From Monodelphis domestica (lineage: Eukaryota > Chordata > Mammalia > Didelphimorphia > Didelphidae), in the NCBI RefSeq assembly GCF_027887165.1, contig NC_077235.1, forward strand, positions 48,415,395-48,479,394: 64,000 nucleotides of DNA, given 5' to 3'. Positions 19,540 to 54,310 of this stretch are shown here, in pieces. A program made the translations under genes and the position numbers. The stretch's first letter is position 1, and the number at the start of each line of letters is the position of its first letter. The notes beneath the pieces are model-generated. The model saw only the letters and a program-made list of their open reading frames with translations, made no database searches and was not told the origin of the DNA.

Positions 19540-21920
19540 AAACAAAGCTCAATTAGAATAAATGGCAAAGGTGAGTTTCTCAAGCTGTGCTGATGATGAA
19601 GATGGAGGTCCTGTAGCAAACACGAACATACTTTGAAAGTCAAAAATCACTGCACCAAAAAAGCACTTTTGGAAACCATGTTTCTCTTTCATTTGAATTT
19701 TTATTAGCATTTTGAAAACTAGCATAAATATAACAGAAAGAGGACACGCCGACACATATACACAGCACAACTAGCTCTCAATGTTCTTGAGTCTGTAAGA
19801 TGAGTTAGAGATTAGATAGTAAGAGACTCCTTCAGAAAAAATGAGCCAAGCAAAGTCGAACCCCCTCGAATCAGTCTTCCCTAAAGAAGAGTGACACGAC
19901 AGGTCTTTGGCATGTTTAAGATAAACTACAGCCTTACTGTACTCAAAGGAACCAACCACAAAAACAGTAGGTCAAAGGTAAGCAATTCTTTTGGGTTGAC
20001 TATCAAGAGAGGGAAAGTCTTTATAAGAGAGAAAAACAGGCTCCTTCCATTACACAAGCTCAAAAGGCAACAATTGCAATGTTTAATCAAGAATGAAAAG
20101 TCGACAACAGGAGTATTCACAAATGCCACATCAAGCATACTGTAGTGAGTTATGTTATTCTAGCACATAATATAGAAGTCTAAACTAACTTGAAGCGAGT
20201 GAAAAATTGAGTGAAATATAGTTACGATTACGGAAGCAAACTCTTTCCTAGAGGGGTCAAATTATGAGTACCCCCTACATATATAAGCATGTAATAATGG
20301 ATTACTTAGCATATGAATTTATACAAGATTTCTTATAGCGGTGTTTTCACCCTCAAAATTCACTCCATCTGTCTTCAGTGGTTTTTGTTCTGGAACATGG
20401 TTTCATCTCCCCGAGTCTGTGAAAGTGCATCATTGCCGTAGAAGAACCTTTTCTGTCTTGATTCGATGGATACTTTACTTTTATTATTTCACAAGGTACA
20501 GAAGTGCTATCAGATCTAGTTGTAGCAAAAGCCCCTCTAATTCCCTTCTCTTTATGTAAAATAAATCGAAGACCTGGGAAATAAAGAAGCTAAAGCATCA
20601 CTAACACTATGCTACCAGTCCCATTTACTTGTAGTTGTTCATTAGTAGAATACTATTCCCATCTCAGAAGTCCATCATGATTAATGGTGCATACTTAGGA
20701 GTATGTGGTTACATCTATCCATAGACTGAGAGAATCCTTTCTCACTTAGACTCTTATGGTGAATGCCTTTAAGGCTTTTGCAACACAGTCTTCTGCACCT
20801 GTGTCTTTTCCCATTTGAGAGAAAAACTAAATCATTGTTCTAGTATTTCCTTTGTAAAGGAAATGTGTTTTGTAAGAACTGTTCATAATTGATTAACTAA
20901 GTCCATTTCAATCTATTCTTAACTTAATTCAGGAAATTTCCTTTCTATTTTTAAATCGAATGTTAACTGTCAGCAATGATTCAAAGCACTTATTTTTAAA
21001 ATTTAACACTTTGCTAGGGCTATTCTTTTTCTATTAAAAAAATCTTAAGATTTTTAGATGGCAAAACATTTGGGGTTAAAAAATATTTACAATCATTTAG
21101 GGGAAAAAGTAAGTAATTCTCACAGAAAATCCATTACATGTAGGAACTGTATTTAGTCAAAACAGCAGTCATTAGAAATAAAAGGAATTACCAAAAATGA
21201 ATAAGGCTATAACTAATCAACATTGGTTCTTCCTTCACACATAAATACAAAATTGATCAAGGTAAAACACAAGTTGAATACTGGCCCAAAGCCCCAATTA
21301 AACATTTTGCTTTTGTTATTCATTTAGGATTTTTTTCCTCCGTATATTACTCCTTTCCCTCCCCCAAACAAAGTAAATATCTTCGGATTCCTGTGTAAAA
21401 TAGACAATAATAAGATTAGTATGTTATAATTAGCTTACTTAAAAAAATAGCTTTTGATAGGTTGGCTATGTTTCTTTTTTAAGTGAAGGCTAGCAATTAC
21501 TGAAAATATCATCATTAAGAACTAGTGTGGGCACAAAGTGTCATTTTCAAACATCAGTTTGTGATACTGATTCAACAATTATACTCCATCAGAACTTACT
21601 ATCCCCATAAATAAATAGCACTCTCATTAAAAAAAAAATCAAGGGATGACATAGGTATAGAGATATATTAGCAGCTTAAAAGATGTATGTTTATAGCATC
21701 AACATACTCCTCATTTCAAAGACATTTTTGAAAAGATGATTATATTGAACTTATCCTCAGGAACTGAATATGGAAGTTCTCTAAAACAACAACATTTTTT
21801 GATAATGCTAAGAGGAAAAATATAAAAGAGGAAATAGCCCAAATTACACCATACAATTCTACCATATTGCCCCAACTGGATTTTTCTCTCCTTCACAAAA
21901 ACAACTCTTGGAGTGGTGAA
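19540..21920 (-). other. PABIR2: Probable PABIR2 3' untranslated region
   Basis: About 2.4 kb downstream of the PABIR2 stop hold no SINE, LINE or hAT copy, unlike the sequence on either side. This fits a constrained 3' UTR. On the minus strand AATAAA hexamers lie near 20466-20475 and 19697-19703, candidate polyadenylation signals. The exact end is not determined and the call is inference. Reading frames in the region are short and have no recognisable product. Confidence 0.45.
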
Positions 21921-41480
<19,560 letters not shown>

Positions 41481-41539
41481 GAAAGGCTCGTCCAACTCGG
41501 CAACTACGAATTGGGGTTTTAGGGGCCTAATCAAACTCA

Positions 41540-43390
41540 AGATACTAGCAGTCTAAGCCAGCAAACTAACCCGACAGAATGTAAAAACCTATATAGCCAC
41601 AGCGTCAGAGACAGAACTGAAAGTCAAGGGTAAACACTGAACACCGCGAAAACAATAGACAACCCCCAAACCTAGCCAGCCCTCAAGAAGGGATTTTAAT
41701 TTCCTTCATCATTCTAAAAGAATAGAGGATTAGGCTTGGAGGCACGGAGGTATAGAGGAAAGAGCTAAGGATTTGGAGAAGGACCCGAATTCACCTCCAG
41801 AGGGACCTGGGACAAATCACTTTACATCTCTGTAGCCCCGTTTCATCTTTAAAATCAGGATGGAAGTAGATGACTTCCAAGGTCCCTTACTATTCCAAAT
41901 CAACAATTCTATGAGTCAAGAACAAATAAGTTCACGTCCTCCCTCTTGACACAGAAACTGTGGTAACCTCTTAAATTCTGCCTGATTCGAGGCAGTTTCC
42001 CTTTCTCCAAGCTATGATTTGCTGTGATGAAAATAATCCCCACCTGCCCACTCACCCTCAGGGACCAAAAACACAACAATGAATTCTGAAGATAAAATTC
42101 TTACAGAGACTTTTTTACCTTCAATCATCTGCAGAGCAATCTTCTTTGCTTACCACCTTCAACGTGCGATTGCAAATAAAGAGCAAAGGCACATTCTGTA
42201 ACTATATGGAATTCTCCTAATCCAGTGTGTTCTATGATGTCATCCATTTCCTGTTACCTAGGAACAGGACTCCCCAAAGGATATATATAACAACCTCACC
42301 GTCCCCTATTATGAGGATTAAGCCCCTTTTGCTTTCCGGCTATTATAATTAAAGGTGCCGCAAATTAAGACCAAAGCTCCATCTCTATTCTAACCTTCCA
42401 CATCAAGAAAATCCTCAAAGAAACAGAGTGGGAACTTGAACAAATATTGGACAACCTTATCCACAGAAACAACTTTGTTTCCCCTATTGGGGATCCTAAT
42501 CTATTTTAAACTCTTCACTGATAGGGCCCAAATCCACTAATCATTTAGCAAATATTTATTTTCCATCCAATCTTTCCAAAGATTGGACCACCCAGGGAGG
42601 GGATGTGTATGGAGGGAATATAAAAGAAACATATTCTTTCTTCTCCATGGGATCTAAAACACAGAAAGAATATGACAAGAATTACAAACAATGAATTAAC
42701 ACGAGCAAAATAAAGGGTGGCTGTATGGATCCCAAATTTTATCAAAGTAGAGAACTCTTCTGATAGGGCTTACTCCACAAACACAGATCAGAAATTCATC
42801 CATAACTTGGTCTAAAGAGAAATCTGAGGCACATCAAACCTAATGGCTTGCGTGTGTCCACGGTGGCACAGCTAGTATGTATCATAAATAGGATTGCTGA
42901 TTCCAAGGCTGACTGACCTCTTACCTCAAAGTCACACCGTCTTTCAGGCAAATGATATGAGTGCTACAAATTGAAAACAGTGTGGAGGGGTTAAAAGTTA
43001 TTAAAGTGGGGTGAGAATAATGAAGGGCAAACAGCTTCTTGGAAACAAAGCAGGTAAAATGCAAATCGATATGGGTAATGAACAGTATTTCTGAAAGGAG
43101 TGTAGCCAGTTGTCAAGTACCAACAGCATTTTCCCTGATACCTATACAGGAGGCTCAAGGTATTACAGATCTCACAAAACATTACCTGATTTAGAGCTAG
43201 AAAGTCAGCAACAGAGCCAGGAATTCAAACCCATCTCCTCAGGCTGAAGTCATACCACTGAATCATAATTATCAAGATCAGCTGTCTTGGCTTCTTCCTG
43301 GACATGCTTATTAAGTACTTGTTGGAACTGAATCCCTGCTATTTTTTTTACCGACTTTATAAGTCGCATTTCTTTAGCTTGTGATTGAAC
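41540..43390. other. Inter-promoter region between PABIR2 and PABIR3
   Basis: AT-rich sequence separating the two CpG islands. It holds a MIR-type SINE at about 41735-41920 (plus) and a possible minus-strand MIR remnant at about 43115-43255. No gene or RNA was recognised in the rest. Reading frames here are short and unconserved. Confidence 0.5.
41735..41920 (+). repeat. MIR SINE between the two promoters
   Basis: GAGGAAAGAGCTAAGGATTT, GACAAATCACTTTACATCTC and CCAAGGTCCCTTACTATTCC. Confidence 0.65.
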
Positions 43391-43570
43391 CTTTCCCTTA
43401 CAAACCTGTGATTATCCCCATTTTACAGATGTAGAAACCGAGGCTCTGAGAGGTAAAATAAACTGCCTCGGATCACACAGCTGATAATTTGTGCGAAGCG
43501 AGAGTGACTGAGACTTAAGTCCTTCCAATTTCCGTGCCAGTGCTCGATCTACTACACTGGTGCTGCTCTT
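43390..43570 (-). repeat. MIR SINE, antisense, just upstream of the PABIR3 CpG island
   Basis: CCCCATTTTACAGATGTAGA, AAACCGAGGCTCTGAGAGGT and GGATCACACAGCTGATAATT. Confidence 0.7.
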
Positions 43571-43899
43571 ACTTAAATGAACTGTACTGGTAAAAATAAG
43601 GCTGAGTATTTCCACCTGTGCATCTTTTAAAGCGAATTAGGCCAATAAATAGAACGGTCCGAAAATGAGAAATGGGTTAAATTGAAAGAATTTCTAAAAA
43701 TGCCGTGGAGATAGAGCCATAAGATTTCTGAGATTTTCCCGTTTACTTTATCTCCCTTTTGAAATAGGGCTTTTTACCACCTGAGCAGCTTAAAAAGCTC
43801 CACAGATGTTCATTCCAATTCTATTAAAAAAAACAAAACAAAACAAAAGTCAGCCTCCCCACCCACCACTCGAAAGAGAGACCACCAGAACTGCCGGAT

Positions 43900-46443
<2,544 letters not shown>

Positions 46444-47217
46444 TGAAATTTGGAGATTTTGCCAACCTGCACTGGTTTGGTAGAAGGAGTTTCCTATACA
46501 TATGCAATCATAAATCTAGTCCTATCCCTATCTGAACTGTTTAAGACAGGAAAAAAAAGATTTACCCTTGAGATACAGCTTTTCCTTAAAATCAAGCAAT
46601 AGATGTCACAGTTACAAAACTTTTAACATTCAGCCAATGGTGAAAAATCTAATCAACCTGTGAGGTTTTTGTTTAATGTTTTTACTTGCTAAGTAGCAAA
46701 TTTCAATTTTGGAGGCCTTATAAAATTTACCTGCCACAGGAATTTGTTTTTTAAAAAGAATGATCATTTGTTCATCCATGGTTCTGAAATAAGTCGGTAT
46801 TAATTTTAAATTATACTTCATGATTTTAATTGGTACAGGATAAAAAAACACATGGTAGGTTTTATTTGATGACTCTAATATTGGATTACCCTACTTTTTC
46901 AAAATATAGACCCTTTAAAAATGTTGGCCAATTATGTTTTGATATTCTCTGAAGATTTACCACTTAATTTTTTTTAACTACTAAGGTTCTTGAGGAATAT
47001 ATTATTCTCTTACTGACTGTTAAGAATTGAAGAAAGTTAGAATGTGGTTTTATTCATCTATTTTCAATCATTTCCCCTAAACACTGGGAAGAAAAAAGTT
47101 TGTTTCCCTGAGGGTTCATTTGGCAATGAAATCACAAGTTTAGTGCCTAATTTCTCTCCCTATCCCTAAATATTAAACATTTCCTATGCATCAAGTACCA
47201 TTTAAGATTCAAATGTA

Positions 47218-47425
47218 TAGGAGGCAGCTAGGTGGCTCAATGGATTGAGCTAGGCCTAGAGATGGGAGGTCCTGGGTTCAAATCTGTACTCAGACACTTT
47301 CTATCTGGGTGACCTTGGGCAAATCACTTAACCCCCATTGCCCAGCCCTTTTTATTCTTCTGCCTTGGAACCAATACACAGTATTAATTCTAAGACAGAA
47401 AGTAATGGTTTAAAAAATATATAAA
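47218..47425 (+). repeat. CORE-SINE, MAR1-like
   Basis: GGAGGCAGCTAGGTGGCTCA, GGTCCTGGGTTCAAATCTGT, TAACCCCCATTGCCCAGCCC, CCAATACACAGTATTAATTC and an A-rich end. It lies in PABIR3 intron 2, sense orientation. Confidence 0.88.
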
Positions 47426-47493
47426 CATATAACAATGTACCCTTGCTCGCATGGAGCTTAGTAGGGAGAAAAGACAAAACTATTTTAAAATGG

Positions 47494-47495
<2 letters not shown>

Positions 47496-47549
<54 letters not shown>
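47496..47549. repeat. (CA)n microsatellite
   Basis: About 27 uninterrupted CA units, likely polymorphic. Confidence 0.95.
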
Positions 47550-47551
<2 letters not shown>

Positions 47552-48851
47552 ATCCTGAGAAGTCTAAGGAGGGGAAAATTATACAAATTTGTGGAAGGGG
47601 TATGGAAGGAATCAAGGATGGTGAGAAGATAGCATTGGAACTTGCTGAGTCTTAAAAGGATAGCTCAGCAGGTACAGTCAACAGCAGCAACAACAAGTGA
47701 TAGTATTGTTGAGATCAAAAGAGGAAATAAATATAATGAAAAACAGGAGAACCAAAAGCATAGCAGCTTGAAGCCATTTAGTATAGGAGCGAGTAACCTA
47801 TGTTAATAACTGAGAACTTCATAATAGGAATCCTAATCAACAAGTCAACAAGCATAATAATGAGACTGTGTCAAGACAAGTTGAAATCGTACTCAGTATG
47901 TTAGAGTTCCCCATTCAGTTGGTTTCCCCAATCTTGACAAGGTAAGGTAACACTATTAAATTGTTGGGGGGTTGGGGGGAGGGGAGTTCAGGGAGGAGTC
48001 AAGGCCATAGCAATGACATTAAAAAGAGAAAATGTATTCCAAAGTAGCCAGAATTCAGACTATAAAAGTTTAAAATCAAGTCGTTAGAAATTTGAGAATT
48101 GAGTGGAGCTAGGCTGCTTAGGTACCCTATATAGATTGCCCTCCATCTCCCAAGGTATTAAGACATAATATATCAATTTGAGGGAGAGACCCTTTAGATT
48201 TGTAGTCATGTAGAGAAATGGCTACAAATAGAAGAGTCCCTTGTTCTTCAAACAAAAAAACAAAAAATGCAGTGCTACACTTGAAGACCGATAAAACCCC
48301 CTACTTTTTATTTTGGGCATTCTTTGCTACACTCCTGTCATCTCTATGTTGATCTTGAACAACTCAGATGAGTTTGGATATTTAGGGAGATGGGGTGGGG
48401 AGGGATTTCTTGTCCATGGCTAAGGAGGATATAATCCATCTTCCCAGAGGAACCAAGTACTGGAAAAATACAGAATCCTAGTACACTGTGGTCACAGAAA
48501 AGGACAATTGCCTCCTGAAGCCTTAGACTAAGCATCAGAATTCTCATTTAATTGTGGACCTGTAACTTTGAACATGTAGCAGGTGTTTAAGTTTAAAAAC
48601 CACGGGTTTTCCTCCTTATGTTCTAGAAGCAACCAAGTAATGCAGTAAAAGCCTTAACTTCTCTTGTAATATTTAATAACCTAATTGACTTTAAGTTGAA
48701 AACCTATAGATGGAGAACCTGTCTTAGCTATAACACATTAAGAACAGATATTTGTTAGAATAGTTTTATTGATGTACTTATTCTCTATGTGAGGTGATAT
48801 TTTCTAGGTTTCCACCTAAAATTGTTGAAATGGCCATTTATTAGATAAGCT
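47550..48851. other. PABIR3 intron 2, nothing recognised
   Basis: No gene, RNA or clear repeat was seen; the reading frames present have no recognisable product. Confidence 0.35.
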
Positions 48852-48859
48852 CCTAGGCC

Positions 48860-49082
48860 CTTGTTGGCAAACCTATGATATGCTTGCCAGAGGGGCTACT
48901 CCCTTCTACCTCTCCACTGCACGCACCTAAGGACATTTCTCTCATGACCCACCCCTCTGTCTAGCAGCCCAATGGGAGCACTTCCTCCCTCCCCTATCTG
49001 GGGTCAGGCAAGGGGCTCACATGCGACTTTCAGTGTTGAAATTTGGGCACTTGGTCTCTATAAAGTTTGCTGCCATCATCGT
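48860..49082. mobile_element. hAT-type MITE with exact 8-bp duplication
   Basis: CCTAGGCC flanks it exactly at 48852-48859 and 49083-49090. Ends TTGTTGGCAAACCTATG and AGTTTGCTGCCATCATCG are imperfect inverted repeats. It is related to 14832-15035 (shared GGACATTTCTC). It is non-coding. Confidence 0.85.
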
Positions 49083-49413
49083 CCTAGGCCATGTAAAGGA
49101 ATTGGGTTTTCTAGCTCATCTCAGAGTAAAAGCAGCAGGTGAAATGTACTTTGGATTAGAGATGGGTAGATGACCAGCATCAAAAAGTAGCAAACTCATG
49201 AAAAGCAGAATGTTCAAAAAGAATTGCATTTTCAGGCTCTTGAGTGAGGGTTAAAGGATGCCTAGCATTGAAGTGGCCCCTGGAGACATTGTTGTAATTC
49301 AGCCCAGTACAGTAATGGGGTTTGTTTGTAATACTGACCCTGAGCCAGGAAGAAAAGATTCAATTATGTTCCACATAACCATATTGATAATGAAAATAAT
49401 TAATCCTCTGGAG

Positions 49414-49637
49414 CACTGGTGTCAAAGTCACATAGAAACAAGGGGGCCCTGAACCACATAGAAGGATGGCCGAGGGCTACGTATTGACCTAGAAGTAAAC
49501 ATAATATTATTTGTGTTTTGTTGAATTTTTATTTGTTTTGCCATCTATTTTTCAATTAGTTTTTAATCTGGTTTGGACCACACTCAGGAGTGTAGTGGGC
49601 CACAAGCAGCCCATGAGCCACACTTTTGACACCTTTG
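49414..49637. mobile_element. hAT-type MITE, second family
   Basis: Ends CACTGGTGTCAAAG and CTTTTGACACCTTTG; flanks CTCTGGAG (49406-49413) and CTCTAAAG (49638-49645) are an 8-bp duplication with two differences. The inner text GGGCCACAAGCAGCCCATGA is typical of non-autonomous hATs. Confidence 0.75.
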
Positions 49638-49799
49638 CTCTAAAGCACACCCCAGTCAGTTAGAAGGTGTCTACTTCCAGTTTATTGGGGAGATCCTGGA
49701 AGCTGAGAGAAATTTATAGAACTGAATAGTTTCTTTTGTTTTCATAGCACATTTTGCAGGTATTGTGAATAGGTAATATAAGTAGGAGTTTGCCTATGC

Positions 49800-49930
49800 T
49801 AACAATGAAGAACCTGAGTCTAAGAGGTTGTGACTTGTCAGCTGCTAAGTGTTAGAGTTGGGATTTAAACCCTCAGGCAGGTCTCTTGGCTCCAAGTCTA
49901 GTGCTTGTTTCACTTCATCATTGTGCTGCT
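49800..49930 (-). repeat. MIR SINE, antisense
   Basis: GAAGAACCTGAGTCTAAGAG and AGTTGGGATTTAAACCCTCA. Confidence 0.5.
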
Positions 49931-50609
49931 GGGAATTGTACCTTTGTTACATCTATTTCAGGAGTTGTGTTCCTTGACAGTTTGATTTAAGTAGTAGATA
50001 GTTGGTTTGTGAGGCAGGCCTTGGAGGAATTTACTTCATCTAGACTATTCTATTTAAGCACAAGATGGAATGACTAGAAAGAGCAGTCTTTACCTACTGA
50101 ACATGAATTCAGTACATGAACTTCTTTGATTAGATAGTTCTCCTCTAGTGAGATGAAAGGGCATAGGGAAAGGGGCTTCAGTTAGCACAGTTGGAGGGAA
50201 TACACTGATGAGACCATGGAGTCATCAAATCATAATAATAAAAAGTGTAAAACAACCTGGTTTCCCAGCCCACAGCAGCTGAAGTATCAGATTCAATGAG
50301 GCTGAGGATGATTAGGGTTAGAAACAAGCACACTGATTGTAGAAAGACGTGATAGATCGTAGTCTGACAGCAGAGGGCATAAACTTAATGGAAAGCAGAT
50401 GGAACTCAACATGCAGAGCAATTTGGTGCCATTTAGCTTAAGGAAAAACAGCCTGGTGCACCCCGGTAGCCCCTGAAGACATAATACTGTATAGTATACT
50501 AATGGTTGCCAATGACCCTCCTAACCTATTGAAAAAAAGATTCACTTAGTTCAGTATAAACTGTTTAAGATGGAAGTACATATGTAACATGTTTTTAAAA
50601 GTCTGGTAC

Positions 50610-50730
50610 TCCAGGTCGAGTGCCAGACCTAGAGTTGGGAGGACATGGGTTCAAATTTGGCCTCATTTAACTCTGAATGCATTGATACTAAAACAGAAGG
50701 AAAGGATTTTTTAAATAATTAATTTTTAAA
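50610..50730 (+). repeat. CORE-SINE with internal deletion
   Basis: GAGTGCCAGACCTAGAGTTG and GGTTCAAATTTGGCCTCATT, then directly TGATACTAAAACAGAAGGAA and a T/A-rich end. Confidence 0.65.
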
Positions 50731-50759
50731 AAATAAAGCACTTGAAGACAGTTTTATTT

Positions 50760-51640
50760 CTCCACTGAGCCTTCTCTTTGCCATTCTAAGCATGCTAAGT
50801 TCCTTTAACTAATCCTCATATGGCACAGACTTAAGGTCCTTCACCATTCTGGTTACACTCTAAATATTCTCTAGTTTATATTCTAGCTAAATATTCTCTG
50901 AGGCATTCTTACAATTTGATACCCCCACTGGAACTCGGTATTCTAAAAGTATTCTGACCAGGGCAGAAGATAGCGAGATCATCACCTTGTTCATGGAAAA
51001 AAGGTCCTTCAATTTAGCCCAATATTACATTTGTTTTTTTTTAGCTGCCATATCACCTTGGTGAGTGGTACTGAGCCTTTAGTCTACTATAATCCCTAGG
51101 TCCTTTTCAGATAAACTACTATCTAACCATGTCTCTTAGTCTTGAATTCATGAAATTGATTTCCCAAACTCAAGTGTAAGACTTCATTTACATCTATTCC
51201 TATTGAATGGTATTTTCATCATAGTTTACCCAATTTTCAGATCTATCAAGTTCTTTTAGGATGCTAAGCATATTGCTCAGTGTAAAAGCTATCCCTCTTA
51301 ACTTTGTGCCATCTGCAAACTTAATAAGGATGCCTTTTATGCCTTTATCTGAGTTATTGATAAAAATGTGAAACAGTACAAGGCCAAACACAGATCCCTG
51401 GAGCACTCCATGGGAGGCTGCCTTTCAAGCTCATTCAAGTCATTAATGGCTATTTCTTGCATCAGGTCAGCTCAGAATCCATTTAATTGCATTGCCTAAC
51501 CTAACCCACATCTCTCCATCTTTTTCATTTATCAAGCAATTTGCTGAGATCTAAGTGAATTAAATCTGTAGCATTACCCTCATCTACTGTTTTAGTAATC
51601 CTTACTAGAACAGTAGATGAGGGGAATGCCTGAGGAGAAA
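50760..51640 (-). mobile_element. CR1/L3 LINE, antisense, with reverse transcriptase remnants
   Basis: The minus-strand frame at 51200-51406 reads LQGSVFGLVLFHIFINNSDK, then KFADGTKLRG, matching the CR1-clade RT core (GSVLGPxLFxIFINDL, KFADDTKL). A second frame (51525-51779) ends VDEGNATDLIHLDLSKLLDK, the CR1 block VDExxAVDVxYLDFSKAFD. The 3' part lies at 50760-51190. The catalytic FADD motif is altered to FADG, so this copy is dead. A MAR1 SINE interrupts the 51.65-kb end. Confidence 0.82.
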
Positions 51641-51654
51641 ACTCCCTATGCCAA

Positions 51655-51900
51655 TGCACATTATTGTTCAGTTGTTTCAGATTCTTCGTGATCCCCTTTG
51701 GGGTTTTCTTGGCAAAAATAGTGGAGTGGTTTGCCATTTCCTTGTCCAGCTCATTTAACAGATCAGGAAGCTGAGGCAAACAGAATTCAGTGACTTGCCT
51801 AAGGTCACACAGCTATTAAGTACCTGAGGCCAAATTTATACTCAGAAAGAAGTCTTCCTGACCCTAGGTCTAGTGCTCTGTCCGCTGCCACCAGTGCAGG
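51655..51900 (-). repeat. MAR1-type SINE (long 3' module), antisense
   Basis: GTTCAGTTGTTTCAGATTCT, CCCCTTTGGGGTTTTCTTGG, CAAAAATAGTGGAGTGGTTT and GCCTAAGGTCACACAGCTAT. It is the best copy of the long-tailed SINE type here. Confidence 0.85.
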
Positions 51901-51924
51901 TAGGTGAAAATATTCTTTGCAACT

Positions 51925-52320
51925 TGATAGTAACAGTAGATTTATATAGTGTCTATTTATATTTACAAGTGCCTATTACAAGCTTTACAAATATTCTCAT
52001 TTTATCCTCACAACAATCCTTGGGATACAAGTGCTGTTCCTATCCTTATTTTATAGTTGAGGAAACTGAGTCAGACAGAGATGGGTAAGTGACTTACCTA
52101 AGATCTCACAGCTAGTAAATGTCTTAAGAATGAATTTGTACTTTGGTCTTCTGACTCCAGCTCCAGCATTCTATCTGTTTTGCTACCTAGCTGCCTCTAG
52201 AGTCCTGGAGAACTGTCTAGAAGTTAAAGGGACCTGCCTAGGGTCACACAGACAATATATGACAAAAGCAGGATTTTAACCCAGGTCTTCCTAGCTCAGA
52301 TGGTCTAATATAAACTCCAT
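51925..52320 (-). repeat. L2 and MIR fragments, antisense
   Basis: TACAAATATTCTCATTTTAT, GAGGAAACTGAGTCAGACAG, CACAGCTAGTAAATG and a second ATTTTAACCCAGGTCTTCC block at 52220-52310. Confidence 0.6.
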
Positions 52321-53755
52321 AAATTAGAGGGAGAGAACAAGTAGACCTGAAGAACACTATATTTCCCTAAGACTAAAAAAAGTAAGCTATTCGATGTTGA
52401 ATGTAGTTGATGAAATCTCTAAAGAGAAAATATAAGGAAAGAGCCTTGCTCAGATAAAAGATCATAATCTAAGCTATCCCCCAGGTAGCAGATAGGAAAG
52501 GAATGGGAAGGATTCAGCTCTGTTCCTATCCGGGAGGGAGGAGATAGCAAGAAGCATTAAGTAAGTACCTTTAGCCAACTCTGCCTTCCACAGGGATAGC
52601 CACTAGGATTACACCAGCTCAGCTGAACTACAGAGGCTTCTGGAATTCTTAGGGAGGACCCAATGTAAAAACAAGGAACCTAGAATCATAGGATTCAGAG
52701 ATAGAAGTATCCTTGGAAATTGTTATCACCATTATCAATTTCATTTATTTTTTATAAAATGAGAAGAACCAGAAGATAATGTGGGCTACTCAAAGCAACA
52801 GTGAGAAAGGCAGCTTGGATAGTCTTAAGTACTTCCCTGGGATCCAAGACTATGAAATGACTCAGGAGAGCCTCTAGCATGTTGGGGAGATATTCTACAG
52901 AGGACTTTTGGAAGGATAGGGACCGAAACCATCAGGGTGAGAAGGCAGGGATAAGCTGTGATGGTGTGTGTAAGTCACAGGCCTGTCAAAGTCTCAAAAG
53001 AGAAGGGACTCTAAAATTTTAGTATTTCTTTGTGAGTACTGACTTTATTTTTAAACAAAGTAGTTTTGATTCAATTGAAATTACTGCAAATCTACATACC
53101 AGGAGGACTTGGTAACAGCCCTGTCAAAAAGGCTCCAATAATCCTATCTGCCATTTCTTTGGATAGTTGAGGACTATAGTTCTTTAGGGCCACATGAATC
53201 CAATTCATCAAAGTATTTAATCTTGGGTATCATCAGCTCTACTTTTGTTCTGTTCTTTCCAGTCCTAAAGTCATTTTCCTTGGCAGAGTAAATGGAAGCA
53301 ATTAAGAATTGGGCTGCTCTGCTTTCTTTTGCTTGTTAATTGTCACCCAGTGCCTCTTGGTCATTTGTCCTATCCTTTCATGGAGGCTCCTCTTTTAACT
53401 ATCTTGCTAAAGGAGGCTGTTTTGTTAGATTCAGCTTTCCTTGCTCACCTTGGCTCATTTGGATGTAGTGTTCCTGCCTAAATAACTATGATAACTATGT
53501 AACCTTGGACCAAATCTCTCAACCTATTTGACCCTGTTTTTCCTTCAGTAAAATGGAAATAATAACCTTGTGTGGTAGACAGGTATTAAAGTAGCAGTCA
53601 AATGAAATCATTAAAGTAAAAAACACGTTATTAGTTGTAATATGTTTTAAAAACCTAAGGTGGTGGTGGTGGTATATGTACTTCAGAATGGTTCAGTATG
53701 AGTCCTCCCCTCAGCAGTGCAAATTGCCATCGCTCCTTACCATGCTGTCTTTAAA
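52320..53755. other. PABIR3 intron 2, mostly unrecognised
   Basis: A weak MIR-like segment may lie at about 53500-53620 (GTAAAATGGAAATAATAACC). The rest has no recognised element. Confidence 0.35.
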
Positions 53756-53757
53756 CA

Positions 53758-53960
53758 TATTTTTTTTAACCCATATCTTCTGTCTTAGAATTGATACTAA
53801 GTATTGGTTCCAAGGCAGAAGAACAGTAAGGGCTAGGCAGTGTGGCTTAAGTGACTTGCCCAAGGTCACCCAGCTAGGAAGTGTATCTAAGGCCATATTT
53901 GAACTCAGGGGTCTCCTGTCTCCGGGCCTGGATCTCTATCCAATAAGCTTCCCCCTAAGC
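53758..53960 (-). repeat. CORE-SINE, MAR1-like, antisense
   Basis: CATATCTTCTGTCTTAGAAT, GAACAGTAAGGGCTAGGCAG and CAAGGTCACCCAGCTAGGAA. It underlies the 130-codon frame at 53676, which is therefore not a gene. Confidence 0.85.
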
Positions 53961-54084
53961 ATGTATTCTAAAAATTCCTCCATAGAGGATCTAGCCAATG
54001 TTTTGGAGCAAGACTACATCTTCATGGCTACAGAACTGAAGGAGAGGTACAATTGTCAGTATTCTTAGTAATAGTAACATGAAA

Positions 54085-54310
54085 GACAGCATGGCATGCT
54101 GGACAGAGAGCTGCCCTCAGTCAGGAAGACCTGAGTTCAAATCCTACCTTAGACACAAAGTGACTTTGTGATCTTGGGCAAGTCACTTTACTCTTCAATG
54201 CTTCAGGAAATTGATATGGAGAATAGTTGCCAACCTATATCAACCTATATCCAAACACCATTGAAATCATAGGACTAGGCCAAAGTAAAAAAATAACAAC
54301 CTTGAAGTGA
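54085..54310 (+). repeat. MAR1-type SINE, degenerate
   Basis: GACAGCATGGCATGCTGGAC, GAAGACCTGAGTTCAAATCC and CTTGGGCAAGTCACTTTACT. Confidence 0.7.

Noticed and set aside
53676-54068. 130-codon plus frame
   Set aside because: The middle lies across an antisense CORE-SINE; no domain.
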